The notes: generated by a model not told the origin, from the sequence alone. Numbered from the stretch's first letter, positions 9,283 through 19,703 are shown. The stretch is 64,000 nucleotides of DNA from Roseateles oligotrophus (GCF_014204525.1 NZ_JACHLP010000004.1:186001-250000); one strand, 5' to 3'. A program made the numbers and translations.

Positions 9283-10899
9283 ATGAAGCAACTCAACGGT
9301 ACCGACAATCTGTTCCTGGCGATGGAGAAGGGCAATCAGACCGCCCATGTGGCCGGCCTGGCCATCTACGACCCGGCCACGGCGCCGGGCGGCGCGGTGC
9401 GTTTCAAGGACATTCTGAAGTTCTACGAAGCGCGCCTGAACGTCAGCAAGATCTTCAAGCGCCGCCTGGTGCGCGTGCCCATGGATGTGGACCGGCCGCA
9501 CTGGGTGGACGATGCGGGCATCGACATCGAATACCACATCCGCCACATCGCCTTGCCCTACCCGGGCGACTGGCGCCAGCTGTGCATACAGATCGCGCGC
9601 ATCCACGCCCGCCCGCTGGACCTGTCGCGCCCGGCCTGGGAGGCCTATGTCATCGAGGGCCTGGACAATATTGCCGGCGTGCCGCCGGGTGCCTTCGCCA
9701 TGTATACCAAGTTCCACCACGCCGCTATCGACGGCGAGGCCGGCGCCGCGCTGATCGGCGCCCTGCATTCGCCGGCCCCCACGCTGAAGGCCGCGTCCGG
9801 CGACGAGGCCTCGGTGACCGTGGTCGACCGGGACCCGACGGCGGTGGAGCTGCTGTCGCGCGCCGTCGGCAACAACTTCAATCGCATGGTGCTGGCCTCC
9901 AAGCTGGTGCGCGAGCTGGCCCCCGTGGCCCTGGGCTTGGGCAAGAAGCAGCTGGAGGCCTGGCGCAGCGGCGTCGAGCCCGAGCAGGCGGAGCTGAACC
10001 CCAGGAAAGCCCCCAAGACCCGCTTCAACGAGGCGCTGTCGCCGCACCGCGTGGTGGAGATGCTCAAGCTGCCGCTGGACGAGATCCAGGCCATCCGCAA
10101 GCTCTGCCCCGGCAGCACGGTCAACGATGTCTTCATGGCCGTGTGTGGCGGGGCCCTGCATCGTTACCTGAAGGGCAAGGGCGAGCTGCCCGAGGAGACG
10201 CTGAATGCGCAGATGCCGGTGTCCACGCGCGGCGAGGTCAAGAACGCCGACGCCGGCGTGCAGATCGGCACGGCCGTCCTGCCCCTGTTCACCGGTCTGG
10301 ACGACGATGGCCAGCGGCTGCGCAAGATCCACGCCGCAGCCGGGGTGGCCAAGCAGCAGATGGAGTTGCTGGGCAAGGACCTGGCCGGCCGCTTGTTCGA
10401 CGTGCTGCCCGGCGCGGCGGCCCAGCTGGCGCTGAAGAACCTCATCATCCCCAAGCTCAACCTCACCGTCAGCAATGTGCGCGGCCCCAGCGTGCCGCTG
10501 TACATGGCCGGCGCCCAGCTGCTGGCCTTCATGCCCATCAATATGCTGCTCAACGGCATGGGCTTGAGCGTCACCGGCTTCAGCTACAACGGCGTGCTGT
10601 GGGTCTGCCTGGTGGCCGACCGCAAGATGCTGCCCGACCCGGAAGCCTTCCGCCAAGCCATCGAAAGCAGTTTCCAGGGCCTGCTGGCGGCCGCCACAGC
10701 GGAAGCCGCGGCCTGCGCGCGGCCTGCGCCCAAGCCTGCGCGCAAGAGCGCCGCGGCCGCCCCCGCCGTGCGTGCTCCCAAGCGTGCCCCCAAGCGCGCG
10801 GCCAAGCCGGCCGCCGTTGAGACGCCGGCCGCCTTCCCCGGCAAGACGCGCCGCCCGTCGCCCGCCAGCCCACGCAGCAAGCGTGCAGCGGCAGTTTGA
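9283..10899 (+). CDS. Wax ester synthase/diacylglycerol acyltransferase (WS/DGAT) 1
   Basis: Bifunctional WS/DGAT-family O-acyltransferase, joining acyl-CoA to a long-chain alcohol or diacylglycerol for storage lipid. Seen: the catalytic HHxxxDG motif as HHAAIDG near residue 146, and the conserved NLTVSNVRGPSVPLYMAGA block before the C-terminal domain. The ATG at 9283 follows GGAGGAGACC; an upstream in-frame TTG at 9241 would overlap the preceding gene. The protein is 538 residues, and the last 65 or so are an Ala/Pro/Lys/Arg-rich low-complexity tail (for example RAPKRAPKRAAKPAAV) beyond the usual family length. It is followed by a second family member 24 bases later. A basic tail could help binding to lipid granules or nucleic acid, but this is speculation. 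Confidence 0.9.
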   Translation: MKQLNGTDNLFLAMEKGNQTAHVAGLAIYDPATAPGGAVRFKDILKFYEARLNVSKIFKRRLVRVPMDVDRPHWVDDAGIDIEYHIRHIALPYPGDWRQLCIQIARIHARPLDLSRPAWEAYVIEGLDNIAGVPPGAFAMYTKFHHAAIDGEAGAALIGALHSPAPTLKAASGDEASVTVVDRDPTAVELLSRAVGNNFNRMVLASKLVRELAPVALGLGKKQLEAWRSGVEPEQAELNPRKAPKTRFNEALSPHRVVEMLKLPLDEIQAIRKLCPGSTVNDVFMAVCGGALHRYLKGKGELPEETLNAQMPVSTRGEVKNADAGVQIGTAVLPLFTGLDDDGQRLRKIHAAAGVAKQQMELLGKDLAGRLFDVLPGAAAQLALKNLIIPKLNLTVSNVRGPSVPLYMAGAQLLAFMPINMLLNGMGLSVTGFSYNGVLWVCLVADRKMLPDPEAFRQAIESSFQGLLAAATAEAAACARPAPKPARKSAAAAPAVRAPKRAPKRAAKPAAVETPAAFPGKTRRPSPASPRSKRAAAV

Positions 10900-10923
10900 G
10901 AGACTTGATCCGAGCGCATCGCC

Positions 10924-12387
10924 ATGGCGAAGAAACTGACCCCGATGGACGCCGCCTTCCTGCTGCTGGAGCGGCGCCGCCTGCCCATGCATGTGGCCGG
11001 GCTTTACATCTTCAGCCCGCCACCCGGCAGTGCTGCGGACCATGTGAAGCGGCTCTACGAGCGCTGGCGCGGTCATCTGCAGGCCGAGCCGCCCTTCAAT
11101 CTGCACCCGGAGGGTCATATGAGCGGCTGGGCCTGGCAGACCGATGAGGCCTTCGATGTCGATTACCACCTGCGCCATCTGGCGCTGCCCGAGCCGGGCC
11201 GCATCCGGGAGCTGCTGGCCCTGGTGTCGCGCCTGCACGGCACCCTGCTGGACCGCAGCCGGCCGCTGTGGGAGGTCTACCTGATCGAGGGCCTGGCCGA
11301 TGGCCGCTTCGCGCTCTACTTCAAGCTCCACCATGCGCTGGTGGACGGCGTCAGCGCGATCCGGCTGATCAGCGAGTCCTTCGCCACCGATCCCGCGCAG
11401 CGCAAGCCGCCGCCCTGGGCCCAGGCGCATGGAATGGGGGCGGTGGTGGCGGGTGCTGCCGATGCCGCCGTGGACTGGTCCGCGCGCCTGCGCCAGGTCT
11501 GGCAGATCGGCAGCGAGCTGCTGCCCGGCCTGCGCAGCGGCCTGGTGGACCTGCTGCGCAAGCCGGCGCGGGGCGAGGCCAGGGTCCATCCCTTGCAGGC
11601 GCCGCCCACGCTGTTCAACGTCAAGGTCACGGGGGCACGCCGCGTCGTCGCGCAGCGCTACGCGATGGCGCGCTTTCGCGCCATCGGCCAGGCGGGTGGG
11701 CTCACCATCAACGATGTGACCCTGGCTCTTAGTGCCGCTGTGTTGCGGCGTTATCTGACCGCGCAGAACGCCTTGCCGGACAAGCCGCTGGTGGCCATGG
11801 TGCCGGTGTCCCTGCACGCCGAGGGCAGCGCGGGCGGCAACCAGGTGGGCATGATTCTGGCCGACCTGGCCACCGAGGAGGCCGATGTGGCCGAACGGCT
11901 GCGCCGCATCAAGGCCTCCACCACGGCCGGCAAGGAACGTTTGCGCTCGCTGGGCCGCAGCGCCAAGCTGGCCTATGCCGCGACCCTGCTGATGCCCTTG
12001 GGGATCGATGTGCTCAGCGGTCGTGCCGCCCAGCGCCCGAGCTTCAATCTGGTGATCTCCAATGTGCCAGGCCCGCGCGAGCAGCAGTACCTCGACGGCG
12101 CCCGCCTGGACGAGTGCTACCCCCTGTCCATCCCGGTGGACTACCAGGCCATGAATATCACCGTCACCAGCTATCGGGACGAGCTGTCTTTCGGCTTTGT
12201 GGCCTGCCGCAAGGCCGTGCCCCATCTGCAGCGCATGCTGGACTATCTGGACGAGGCCTTTCTCGAGCTGGAGCAGATGCCGCTGAGCCTGCCGGTTCCG
12301 CGCAAGCCAGCCGCCAAACCCCGGGCTCCGGCGCCGGCCAAACGGGCCCGCCGTGCACCCGCGCCTGCCGCGTGGCCGGATGCCTGA
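10924..12387 (+). CDS. Wax ester synthase/diacylglycerol acyltransferase (WS/DGAT) 2
   Basis: Second WS/DGAT-family acyltransferase, 487 residues. Seen: start MAKKLTPMDAAFLLLERR, typical of the family, the catalytic motif HHALVDG near residue 136, PLVAMVPVSL, and FNLVISNVPGPREQQYLDGA. It also ends in a short basic Ala/Pro tail (KPAAKPRAPAPAKRARRAP), weaker than that of its neighbour. The two paralogues are clearly diverged, so they are not a recent tandem duplication and may differ in acceptor (alcohol versus diacylglycerol). The start at 10924 is 24 bases after the previous stop. The gene lies inside the fatty-alcohol run, consistent with wax ester or triacylglycerol formation from the acyl-CoA made by the ligase. 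Confidence 0.9.
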   Translation: MAKKLTPMDAAFLLLERRRLPMHVAGLYIFSPPPGSAADHVKRLYERWRGHLQAEPPFNLHPEGHMSGWAWQTDEAFDVDYHLRHLALPEPGRIRELLALVSRLHGTLLDRSRPLWEVYLIEGLADGRFALYFKLHHALVDGVSAIRLISESFATDPAQRKPPPWAQAHGMGAVVAGAADAAVDWSARLRQVWQIGSELLPGLRSGLVDLLRKPARGEARVHPLQAPPTLFNVKVTGARRVVAQRYAMARFRAIGQAGGLTINDVTLALSAAVLRRYLTAQNALPDKPLVAMVPVSLHAEGSAGGNQVGMILADLATEEADVAERLRRIKASTTAGKERLRSLGRSAKLAYAATLLMPLGIDVLSGRAAQRPSFNLVISNVPGPREQQYLDGARLDECYPLSIPVDYQAMNITVTSYRDELSFGFVACRKAVPHLQRMLDYLDEAFLELEQMPLSLPVPRKPAAKPRAPAPAKRARRAPAPAAWPDA

Positions 12388-12413
12388 ATTTTTGAAACAG
12401 AGAGGTAGACCTC

Positions 12414-13856
12414 ATGAATATGCTTGTGACCCCCGATGTGCCGGACATGCCCGCGGAATTCAAATCCACCTACGAGCGGCAACAGCGTGCCTACCGCAGC
12501 AAGCGCAACCCCAGCTATGAGGAGCGGCGCCAGGACTTGCGCCAGCTGCACCGGCTGATTGCCGAGAACCACGATGCGCTGATTTCGGCCGTCAGCCAAG
12601 ACTACGGCGGCCGCGCCAGCTTCGAGACCAAGCTGGCCGAGCTGCTGGGCGCGCAGGACGCGGCGCTGGACGCGATCAAGCATCTGCGCGGCTGGATGAA
12701 GCCCAGCAAGCGCAGCGTGGACCTAACCCAGTACCCGCTGGCCAAGGCCTGGACCTTCCCGCAGCCGGTCGGCGTGGTCGGCATCGTCGTGCCCTGGAAC
12801 TTCCCCATCGCCATGGCCTTCCAGCCCATGATCTGTGCCTTTGCCGCCGGCAACCGCGTGATGGTCAAGATGAGCGAGAACTCCGGCACCCTGGCCCGCC
12901 TGCTCAAGCAGTTGGCGGCGCGCTACTTCCCGGAGGACAAGCTGGCCTTTTTCGAGGACGGCGGCGGCCGTGGGCCGGCCTTCACCCAACTGCCCTTCGA
13001 CCACCTGTTCTTCACCGGCTCGCCGGCCACCGGCAAGGCGGTGATGGCCAATGCGGCCCGCAACCTCACGCCGGTGACGCTGGAGCTGGGCGGCAAGTCA
13101 CCCTGCATCGTCGGGCCCGACTACTCGATGAAGAAGGCGGCCGAGCGCATCATGTGGGCCAAGATGTTCAATGCCGGCCAGATCTGCACCAATGTCGATT
13201 ACCTGATGCTGCCCGAGGGCCGGATCGACGAATTCATCCACGAGGCCCAGCTCATCGCCGGCAAGCGCTATCCCGACATCCTCAATGGCGACTACACCGC
13301 CATCATCGACCAGCGCCAGTACGATCGCATCCAGGCCACGCTGGCCGATGCCCTGGCGCGCGGCGCGACGGCCATCAATCTCTGCGTGGGCCAGAGCGGT
13401 GACCCGGCACGCCGCATCTTCCCGCCCCATGCCGTGCTGGGCGTCACCGAGTCCATGGAGATCATGCAGCGCGAGATCTTCGGCCCGCTGCTGCCTATCA
13501 TGACTTACTCAAGCAAGGAGGAGGTGGTCGAGTACATCGGCGACCGCCACCGCCCGCTGGCCCTCTACGTCTACAGCGATGACAAGGCCTTGCAGGACTA
13601 CTACCTGAACAACACCATCTCGGGCGGCGTGGGCATCAATGAGTCGGTGCTGCAGGGCGGCCTGCACTCGCTGCCCTTCGGCGGCACCGGCCACAGCGGC
13701 ATGGGGCATTACCACGGCCTGGAGGGTTTTCTGACCTTCTCCAAGCTGCGCCCGGTGTTCAAGCAAAGCCCCTGGCGCTCGCTCGATATGCTGATGCCGC
13801 CCTATAGCGGCTCGGCCGGCAAGATGCTTAACTTCATGCTCAAGCGCAAGTCCTGA
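12414..13856 (+). CDS. Aldehyde dehydrogenase, coniferyl-aldehyde-dehydrogenase type
   Basis: NAD(P)-dependent aldehyde dehydrogenase, 480 residues, most like the coniferyl aldehyde dehydrogenase (CalB) branch, which also covers long-chain aldehyde enzymes. Seen: cofactor-fold motif VGVVGIVVPWNFP near residue 120, general-base glutamate in TLELGGKSPC near 224, and catalytic cysteine in NAGQICTNVDY near 258. The C-terminal LPFGGTGHSGMGHYHGLEGF is the family signature for this branch. It starts 26 bases after the second WS/DGAT gene with an AGAGAGGTAG ribosome site and is last in the run. In this context oxidation of a fatty aldehyde to the acid, which the ligase then activates, is the simplest reading; a lignin-aldehyde role is possible but has no neighbour support. 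Confidence 0.88.
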   Translation: MNMLVTPDVPDMPAEFKSTYERQQRAYRSKRNPSYEERRQDLRQLHRLIAENHDALISAVSQDYGGRASFETKLAELLGAQDAALDAIKHLRGWMKPSKRSVDLTQYPLAKAWTFPQPVGVVGIVVPWNFPIAMAFQPMICAFAAGNRVMVKMSENSGTLARLLKQLAARYFPEDKLAFFEDGGGRGPAFTQLPFDHLFFTGSPATGKAVMANAARNLTPVTLELGGKSPCIVGPDYSMKKAAERIMWAKMFNAGQICTNVDYLMLPEGRIDEFIHEAQLIAGKRYPDILNGDYTAIIDQRQYDRIQATLADALARGATAINLCVGQSGDPARRIFPPHAVLGVTESMEIMQREIFGPLLPIMTYSSKEEVVEYIGDRHRPLALYVYSDDKALQDYYLNNTISGGVGINESVLQGGLHSLPFGGTGHSGMGHYHGLEGFLTFSKLRPVFKQSPWRSLDMLMPPYSGSAGKMLNFMLKRKS

Positions 13857-13869
13857 GCGGGTGGGGCGC

Positions 13870-14931
<1,062 letters not shown>

Positions 14932-15052
14932 GGCGTGGTGTGCTTGGCACTCCCGGGGGGAGCCTGACAAAGCCCACTATCGCGGGGCCGCCGCGGCCTG
15001 GAAATGATCGGGGTGGACGAATCGATGGCCGCAGCGGACAAACTGCCCTTGC

Positions 15053-15460
15053 TCAGCGGCCGCCAGGCTGGGCCGGCAGATGCTGGCCGACTCTTTGCAG
15101 CAGCAGCGGGGCGTCCACGGGTTTGGACAGGTAGTCGCTCGCGCCCAGGCCCAGGCCGTGGGCGGTGTCCGAGCCCTCGCCCAGGGCGGTGAGAAAGATC
15201 ACCGGGATGTCGCGGGTCAGCGGGTTGCTCTTGATCGCCTGCAGGACCTGGTAGCCGTCCATGACCGGCATCATCACGTCCAGCAGGATCAGGCCCACCT
15301 CCGGGCTATTGCCCAGGATCTCCAGCGCGCGGCTGCCGCTGGTGGCGGCCTTGACCCGGTAGCTGTCTTTCAGCAGGGAGCTGATCAAAAAGAGATTCTC
15401 CGGGGCGTCGTCCACCAACAGGATGACGGGCTTCGCTGGGGCTTCACTGGCAGGGGTCAT
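15053..15460 (-). CDS. Stand-alone response-regulator receiver protein
   Basis: Single receiver (REC) domain, about 135 residues, without an output domain. Seen: acidic pair in ILLVDDAPEN, phosphorylation aspartate in LILLDVMMPVMDGYQVL, conserved threonine region PVIFLTALGEGSD and lysine in SDYLSKPVDA. The ATG at 15460 (MTPASEAPAKP) is preferred over in-frame starts further upstream because it directly precedes the domain. It lies 110 bases downstream of the hybrid kinase on the same strand, so it is likely the kinase's diffusible phospho-acceptor. The output pathway is unknown. Confidence 0.88.
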   Translation of the reverse strand: MTPASEAPAKPVILLVDDAPENLFLISSLLKDSYRVKAATSGSRALEILGNSPEVGLILLDVMMPVMDGYQVLQAIKSNPLTRDIPVIFLTALGEGSDTAHGLGLGASDYLSKPVDAPLLLQRVGQHLPAQPGGR

Positions 15461-15570
15461 GGGCAATTCTCTCAGGGCGATTCTTGTCATTCTTTGCTGG
15501 GCACCGTTCTTTCCAGGCCTTGCTCCGACGCTAAGCGCGGACCAGGGGCGGCGCACAGCAGGCGCGTGTT

Positions 15571-18500
15571 TCACATCTTGCCGGAATCGGCGCGGGCTTG
15601 GTTGAGCAGGGCCAGGGCCTGGCCGAAATTGAATTCGCCCAAGGCGGCCTGGAAGGCCTGCAGCCGGCCTCCCAGCAAGGCCTGCAGGCTGGCTTGATGC
15701 TGGCTGAAGATGTCCAAGGCCTCGGTGCTGTCCTGCGCCAGCGCCTCCGCCATCTGGTGCGCGGCTGCCTGCATCAATTGGGCCGAGGCTGGCGGGTCGG
15801 CCCCAGGGCTTGCGGCCTGCCGCTGCGCAGGCGGGGCGTTCGGCGGCAGGGCCTGGCTGATGCCGGCAATCACGCGTTCATGCTGCAATTCGGCCAGCTC
15901 CAGGAGCGGGCCTAACTCACTGCCTGGGCTGTCCTGGCGCAGGGCGGCCTCGACCGCGGCCATGGCTGTTTGCAGATCGGTGGCGCCGATATTGCCGGCC
16001 AGCCCCTTCAAGGTGTGGCTGAGCCTCTCGGCGTCCTCGCGATTGCCTTGCCGCAGCAGCTGGCGCAGCTCCAGCAGGGCCTGCCGGCGCGACTGCATGA
16101 ATTTTTGCAGCAGCTCCAGGTAGAGGCTGGTCTTGCCATTCAGCCGGCGCAGGCCCAGGCTCAGGTCGATGCCGTCGATGTGCGAGGGCAGCTCGGCTTG
16201 GCCCCTAGGCTCGGCGCGCACCAGGCCGCCGGCGTCGAAGACATTGCGCGGCAGGCTCGCGCGTGGCTGGCCGAGCTCGCCGCGGGGTTGGATCCAGCGT
16301 GCCAGCGCGCTCCATAGCTCGCTGGGTTCAATCGGTTTGCTGAGGAAGTCATTCATGCCGGCATCCAGGCAGCGGTCCCGGTCGGCCTGCATGGCATTGG
16401 CCGTCATGGCCAGGATGGGGAGATGCGGGTGCTGGCCCAGGCGGCGGATTTCGCGCGTCGCCGTAACGCCGTCCATCACCGGCATCTGCATATCCATCAA
16501 GACCAGGTCGTAGCGCTGCTTGCCCAAGCTCTCCAGGGCTTGGCATCCGTCCCCGGCAATCTCGACGACGAAGCCGGCATCCTCCAGCAATTCGGAGGCG
16601 ACTTGCTGATTGAGTTCATTGTCTTCCACCAGCAAGAGCCGGGCGCCTCGCAAGGGGGCGAGCAGACGCTGCAAGGCCGCCTCGGCCTCGTTGGCGCCCG
16701 GTGGGCCGGCCGGCAGCCGGCTGCTGGGGCTGAGCAGGCGATTCAAGGTGGCCAGCAGCATGGTCGGTGTGACCGGCTTGTGCAGCACCTCGCCAATGCC
16801 CGCGGCGCGCGCCTGCTCGTAGACATCTTCCCGGCCATGGGCGGTGACCATGATTTGCAGCGGCGGTCTGGCGTAGTTGCGCTCGCGAATCCGGGTGGCA
16901 GTCTGGATGCCGTCCATCTCGGGCATCTGCCAGTCCAGCAGCACCAGCTCGAACGGTATCTGCTCCTGCGCGGCCTGATCCAGGGCCAGCAGGGCGGCCT
17001 TGCCGGAGGGGCAGCTTGCGACCCGCAGGCCGAGGTCCTCCAGCATTTGCTGCAACACCTCGGCGGCATTGCTGTTGTCGTCCACCACCAGGGCGCGGCA
17101 AGCCTCCAGGCGGGCGGGCGCCTGGGCGGGGCTGTCCACGGCCGCCTCCACCCCGAGTTGGGCGCTGAACCAGAAGGTGGCACCCATATCGGGCGCGCTG
17201 TGCACACCGGCCTGGCCGCCCATCAGCTCGGCCAGGCGCTTGCTGATGGCCAGGCCCAGGCCGGTGCCGCCGTATTTGCGGGTGGTGGAGCTGTCGGCCT
17301 GGGAAAAGCTCTGGAACAGGCGGCTCATCTGCTCGGGGCTGAGGCCCACGCCGGTGTCGCGCACCTCGAAGCGCAGGGTGATGGGATCTGCCGGGCCGCT
17401 GGCGGGCTGCTGCACCGTGACCGAGATATTGATCTCCCCGTGTTCGGTGAACTTGATCGCGTTATTGGCGTAGTTGATCAGGATCTGGCCCAGGCGCAGG
17501 GGGTCGCCGCGCAGGCGGGGCGGCACGTCGGTGGCGATGTGGAAGATCAGCTCCAGGCCCTTGTCCTGCGCTTTTTGCGAGATCAGATTGGCCAGGTTCT
17601 GCATCACGGTCTCAAGCTCGAAGCTGAGCTGCTCGGCCACCAGCATGCCGGATTCGACCTTGGAAAAGTCCAGGATGTCGTTCAGTATGCCCAGCAGGTG
17701 CTGGCCGGAATGCTTGATCTTGTCGAGGTAGTCGCGCTGCCGCGGGTTCAACTCGGTGCGGCTCATCAGCTCGGACAGGCCGATGACGGCATTCATCGGC
17801 GTGCGGATTTCATGGCTCATATTGGCCAGGAACAAACTCTTGGACTGCGCGGCCTCGTCGGCCAGTTCCTTGGCGCGTTGCAGATTCTCTTGCGCCAGCT
17901 TGTGGTCGGTGATGTCCACGCACCAGCCGCACATCAAGTCCTTGCCCGCCTGCTGCAGGGCCGACAAGCTCAGGTAGACCCAGAAATCGCCGCCGTCGCG
18001 GCGCCTGAAATGCACCTCGGCATTGACGACGACGCCGTCCCGCCTGAGGGTGTCGAGCAGGATCTGGCGCTGCTGCTTGTCGACATAGAACTCCTGCGCC
18101 ATCAGGCTGCCCAGCTCGGCCTTGTTCACGCCGAAATACTGGTAGTAAGCCTGGTTGACCATCAAGACGCGGCCGCTGCGGTCCGACAGCATGAAGCTCA
18201 GCGGGCTGGATTCGATGATGTGGTTGATCAAGTCCTCGCGGTCTTGCTGGGCGCTGGCGTATTGCTGGCGCTCCCGCTCGTTCTCGCGCAGCTTGGCCTG
18301 GGTCTGGGCCAGCCAGCCGAGCACGCTCTCCTGCTGCTGGGCTCCGACCATGATGGTCCTGGAAAAATCCAGCCGGCCCAGGCGATGGATGTGCTCGGAG
18401 ACCACATCGACCGAGTCGCCAAGAGTGGTCTTCAAGGTCTTGTGCGTGCGCATCAGCATGGCCATCAGGCCCAGGCCCAGCAGGGCGCAGAGGATGCGCA

Positions 18501-19152
18501 CCAGCAGCGCCTTGCGCTGGGCCTCGCGGACGGCGGCCAGGGTGCGCTCGCTCACCATCCGGTCAAACTCGGCGATAGGCGCCATGATGGCGGCCTTGGC
18601 CCGGTGGTAGTCCTCGTCAAACAGGACTTGCTGGGCCTGTTCGTGCAGCCGGGCGGCATCGGGCCCTTGCGCCTCTATCCACTGCATGGCGTTGAACTCG
18701 GCCCGGGTCAGGCCGTCGGAGTTGGCCTTGGCCTCGGCCAGCTTCTTGAGCTCGGCCTCGGTGAAGCCGGCATCGCGCATCAGGTCCAGCAGCGGGGTGG
18801 CGGGGCCGGGCGTGCTCGAAAGTCGTTCCGGATTCGTGTCCACCAGATCCCAGTAGATGCCTGGGTATTCGACCGGCCGGCCCCGTCTGCCGTCGCGTAT
18901 GTCCAGCAAGGCCTGGTAATGCTCTTTGTAGCGCTTGTCCCGCGTCAGCACATAGGTCCTGACCATGCGGGTCAGGTCGTCCGAGGACTGGCGCAGCTCG
19001 TTGGCCAGCAGGATCGAGCGGTGGCGGGCTTCGAAGGTGCTGTCCACCTGCTTTTCCAGCATGCCGTAGATCGCGAACGCCAGGCCCAGCAGCAAAATCA
19101 GCGCCGCCGTAATCCAGACGTTGTAAGAGAACTTGGATCTCGTGAGCCTCAT
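15571..19152 (-). CDS. Hybrid sensor histidine kinase (PAS-HisKA-HATPase-REC-REC-HPt)
   Basis: Multi-domain membrane sensor kinase of 1193 residues. In order: a membrane segment near residues 12-32, a helical extracytoplasmic sensor to about 205, a second membrane segment near 210-230, a PAS domain near 310-430 (SPLSFMLSDRSGRVLMVNQ), HisKA with phospho-acceptor in FLANMSHEIRTPMNAVIG near 447, an ATPase domain (NYANNAIKFTEHG, DTGVGLSPEQ, GTGLGLAISKRL), two receiver domains (ALVVDDNSN near 684 and LLLVEDNELNQQ near 837, each with its aspartate: LLDWQMPEMDG and LMDMQMPVMDG), and an HPt domain with LSHTLKGLAGNIG near 1045. This is a complete internal phosphorelay. The signal is unknown. The downstream gene encodes a lone receiver, a plausible relay partner. 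Confidence 0.93.
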   Translation of the reverse strand: MRLTRSKFSYNVWITAALILLLGLAFAIYGMLEKQVDSTFEARHRSILLANELRQSSDDLTRMVRTYVLTRDKRYKEHYQALLDIRDGRRGRPVEYPGIYWDLVDTNPERLSSTPGPATPLLDLMRDAGFTEAELKKLAEAKANSDGLTRAEFNAMQWIEAQGPDAARLHEQAQQVLFDEDYHRAKAAIMAPIAEFDRMVSERTLAAVREAQRKALLVRILCALLGLGLMAMLMRTHKTLKTTLGDSVDVVSEHIHRLGRLDFSRTIMVGAQQQESVLGWLAQTQAKLRENERERQQYASAQQDREDLINHIIESSPLSFMLSDRSGRVLMVNQAYYQYFGVNKAELGSLMAQEFYVDKQQRQILLDTLRRDGVVVNAEVHFRRRDGGDFWVYLSLSALQQAGKDLMCGWCVDITDHKLAQENLQRAKELADEAAQSKSLFLANMSHEIRTPMNAVIGLSELMSRTELNPRQRDYLDKIKHSGQHLLGILNDILDFSKVESGMLVAEQLSFELETVMQNLANLISQKAQDKGLELIFHIATDVPPRLRGDPLRLGQILINYANNAIKFTEHGEINISVTVQQPASGPADPITLRFEVRDTGVGLSPEQMSRLFQSFSQADSSTTRKYGGTGLGLAISKRLAELMGGQAGVHSAPDMGATFWFSAQLGVEAAVDSPAQAPARLEACRALVVDDNSNAAEVLQQMLEDLGLRVASCPSGKAALLALDQAAQEQIPFELVLLDWQMPEMDGIQTATRIRERNYARPPLQIMVTAHGREDVYEQARAAGIGEVLHKPVTPTMLLATLNRLLSPSSRLPAGPPGANEAEAALQRLLAPLRGARLLLVEDNELNQQVASELLEDAGFVVEIAGDGCQALESLGKQRYDLVLMDMQMPVMDGVTATREIRRLGQHPHLPILAMTANAMQADRDRCLDAGMNDFLSKPIEPSELWSALARWIQPRGELGQPRASLPRNVFDAGGLVRAEPRGQAELPSHIDGIDLSLGLRRLNGKTSLYLELLQKFMQSRRQALLELRQLLRQGNREDAERLSHTLKGLAGNIGATDLQTAMAAVEAALRQDSPGSELGPLLELAELQHERVIAGISQALPPNAPPAQRQAASPGADPPASAQLMQAAAHQMAEALAQDSTEALDIFSQHQASLQALLGGRLQAFQAALGEFNFGQALALLNQARADSGKM

Positions 19153-19476
19153 GCCGGTGTTGGGTTTCCCGCGTGAATGAGTTCAACAAGGCCATCCAAC
19201 CTTGACTAGCAGCGAGTGTGCCGCAATTGCGCCCACTAGGGCGTTACTCCGGCGGCATTTGTCCGGGAATACCGACACCTGAGGGGCGCTGCGGCGAATT
19301 GTCCGGCGGCGCGGCGCGGCCGTGGTACGGGTTCAGGCAATTGGACGTTAGCTTCCTCGAGACGCGTGCGCGCGGCGCCGATGCTCAGGGCACTGCTTGG
19401 AACTTCTTGGGGGATTTTTGCCTGGAGCGGCAGCGCGGTGGAACGACGAGTTCGGCGCGCTGCGCTGCAATGAAAC

Positions 19477-19490
19477 GGCCGTAGACGGCC
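19477..19490 (-). terminator. Possible terminator hairpin behind ffs
   Basis: A GGCCG / CGGCC stem with a four-base loop lies about 20 bases downstream of the SRP RNA on the minus strand and is followed by GTTTC rather than a full T-run. It could end the RNA or its precursor. The rest of 19153-19476 shows no convincing gene. Confidence 0.35.
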
Positions 19491-19509
19491 TCAGGCGAGA
19501 TGGGGGGTT

Positions 19510-19603
19510 GACGAGCCTTGCCCCGGCACTGGTCACAACGGTTAGGGCTGCTTGGTTCCCCATCTGACCCGGTTGGCCGCGCTTCCATGCGAGGAGGCCC
19601 GTC
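19510..19603 (-). ncRNA. ffs: 4.5S signal recognition particle RNA
   Basis: On the minus strand the core GGGTCAGATGGGGAACCAAG followed by CAGCC matches the Ffh-binding helix of bacterial SRP RNA: GTCAG on the 5' side, a GGAA loop closed by GG/CC, and the AAGCAGCC side of the symmetric bulge. The ends pair as well: GACGGGCCT at 19603-19595 with AGGCTCGTC at 19518-19510 (one G-U), giving a single hairpin of about 94 nt, as expected for a proteobacterial 4.5S RNA. The RNA works with Ffh to target membrane proteins co-translationally. Exact mature ends are estimates from the pairing. The gene lies alone between the hybrid kinase and the PurM-family gene. Confidence 0.88.
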
Positions 19604-19610
19604 GAGGCGC

Positions 19611-19616
19611 ATTGTA
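19611..19616 (-). promoter_or_regulatory. Minus-10 box of ffs
   Basis: TACAAT on the minus strand, seven bases before the predicted 5' end of the SRP RNA at 19603, is a good sigma-70 -10 hexamer. A clear -35 was not found at the usual distance (the bases there are CCAGAG). Confidence 0.55.
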
Positions 19617-19651
19617 AGCGATGCCCGGGAGGGCTCTGGGCTTCGCCCATG

Positions 19652-19676
19652 AAAAAAGGCCTCGAAAGAGGCCTTT
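19652..19676 (-). terminator. Intrinsic terminator of the PurM-family gene
   Basis: Perfect 9-bp stem (AAAGGCCTC / GAGGCCTTT) with a four-base loop, followed on the minus strand by six T's at 19657-19652. It begins 28 bases after the stop of the PurM-family gene and separates it from the ffs promoter. Confidence 0.9.
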
Positions 19677-19703
19677 GTGCTGCGAAAAATGTGCGGAGGA
19701 GGG

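Noticed and set aside
16423-19176. A 917-codon open frame antisense to the hybrid sensor kinase, and similar long antisense frames (for example 9235-12225, 29483-32533, 43298-45649).
   Set aside because: Long stop-free frames on the opposite strand are a by-product of high GC third positions; they lack motifs and are explained by the real genes.
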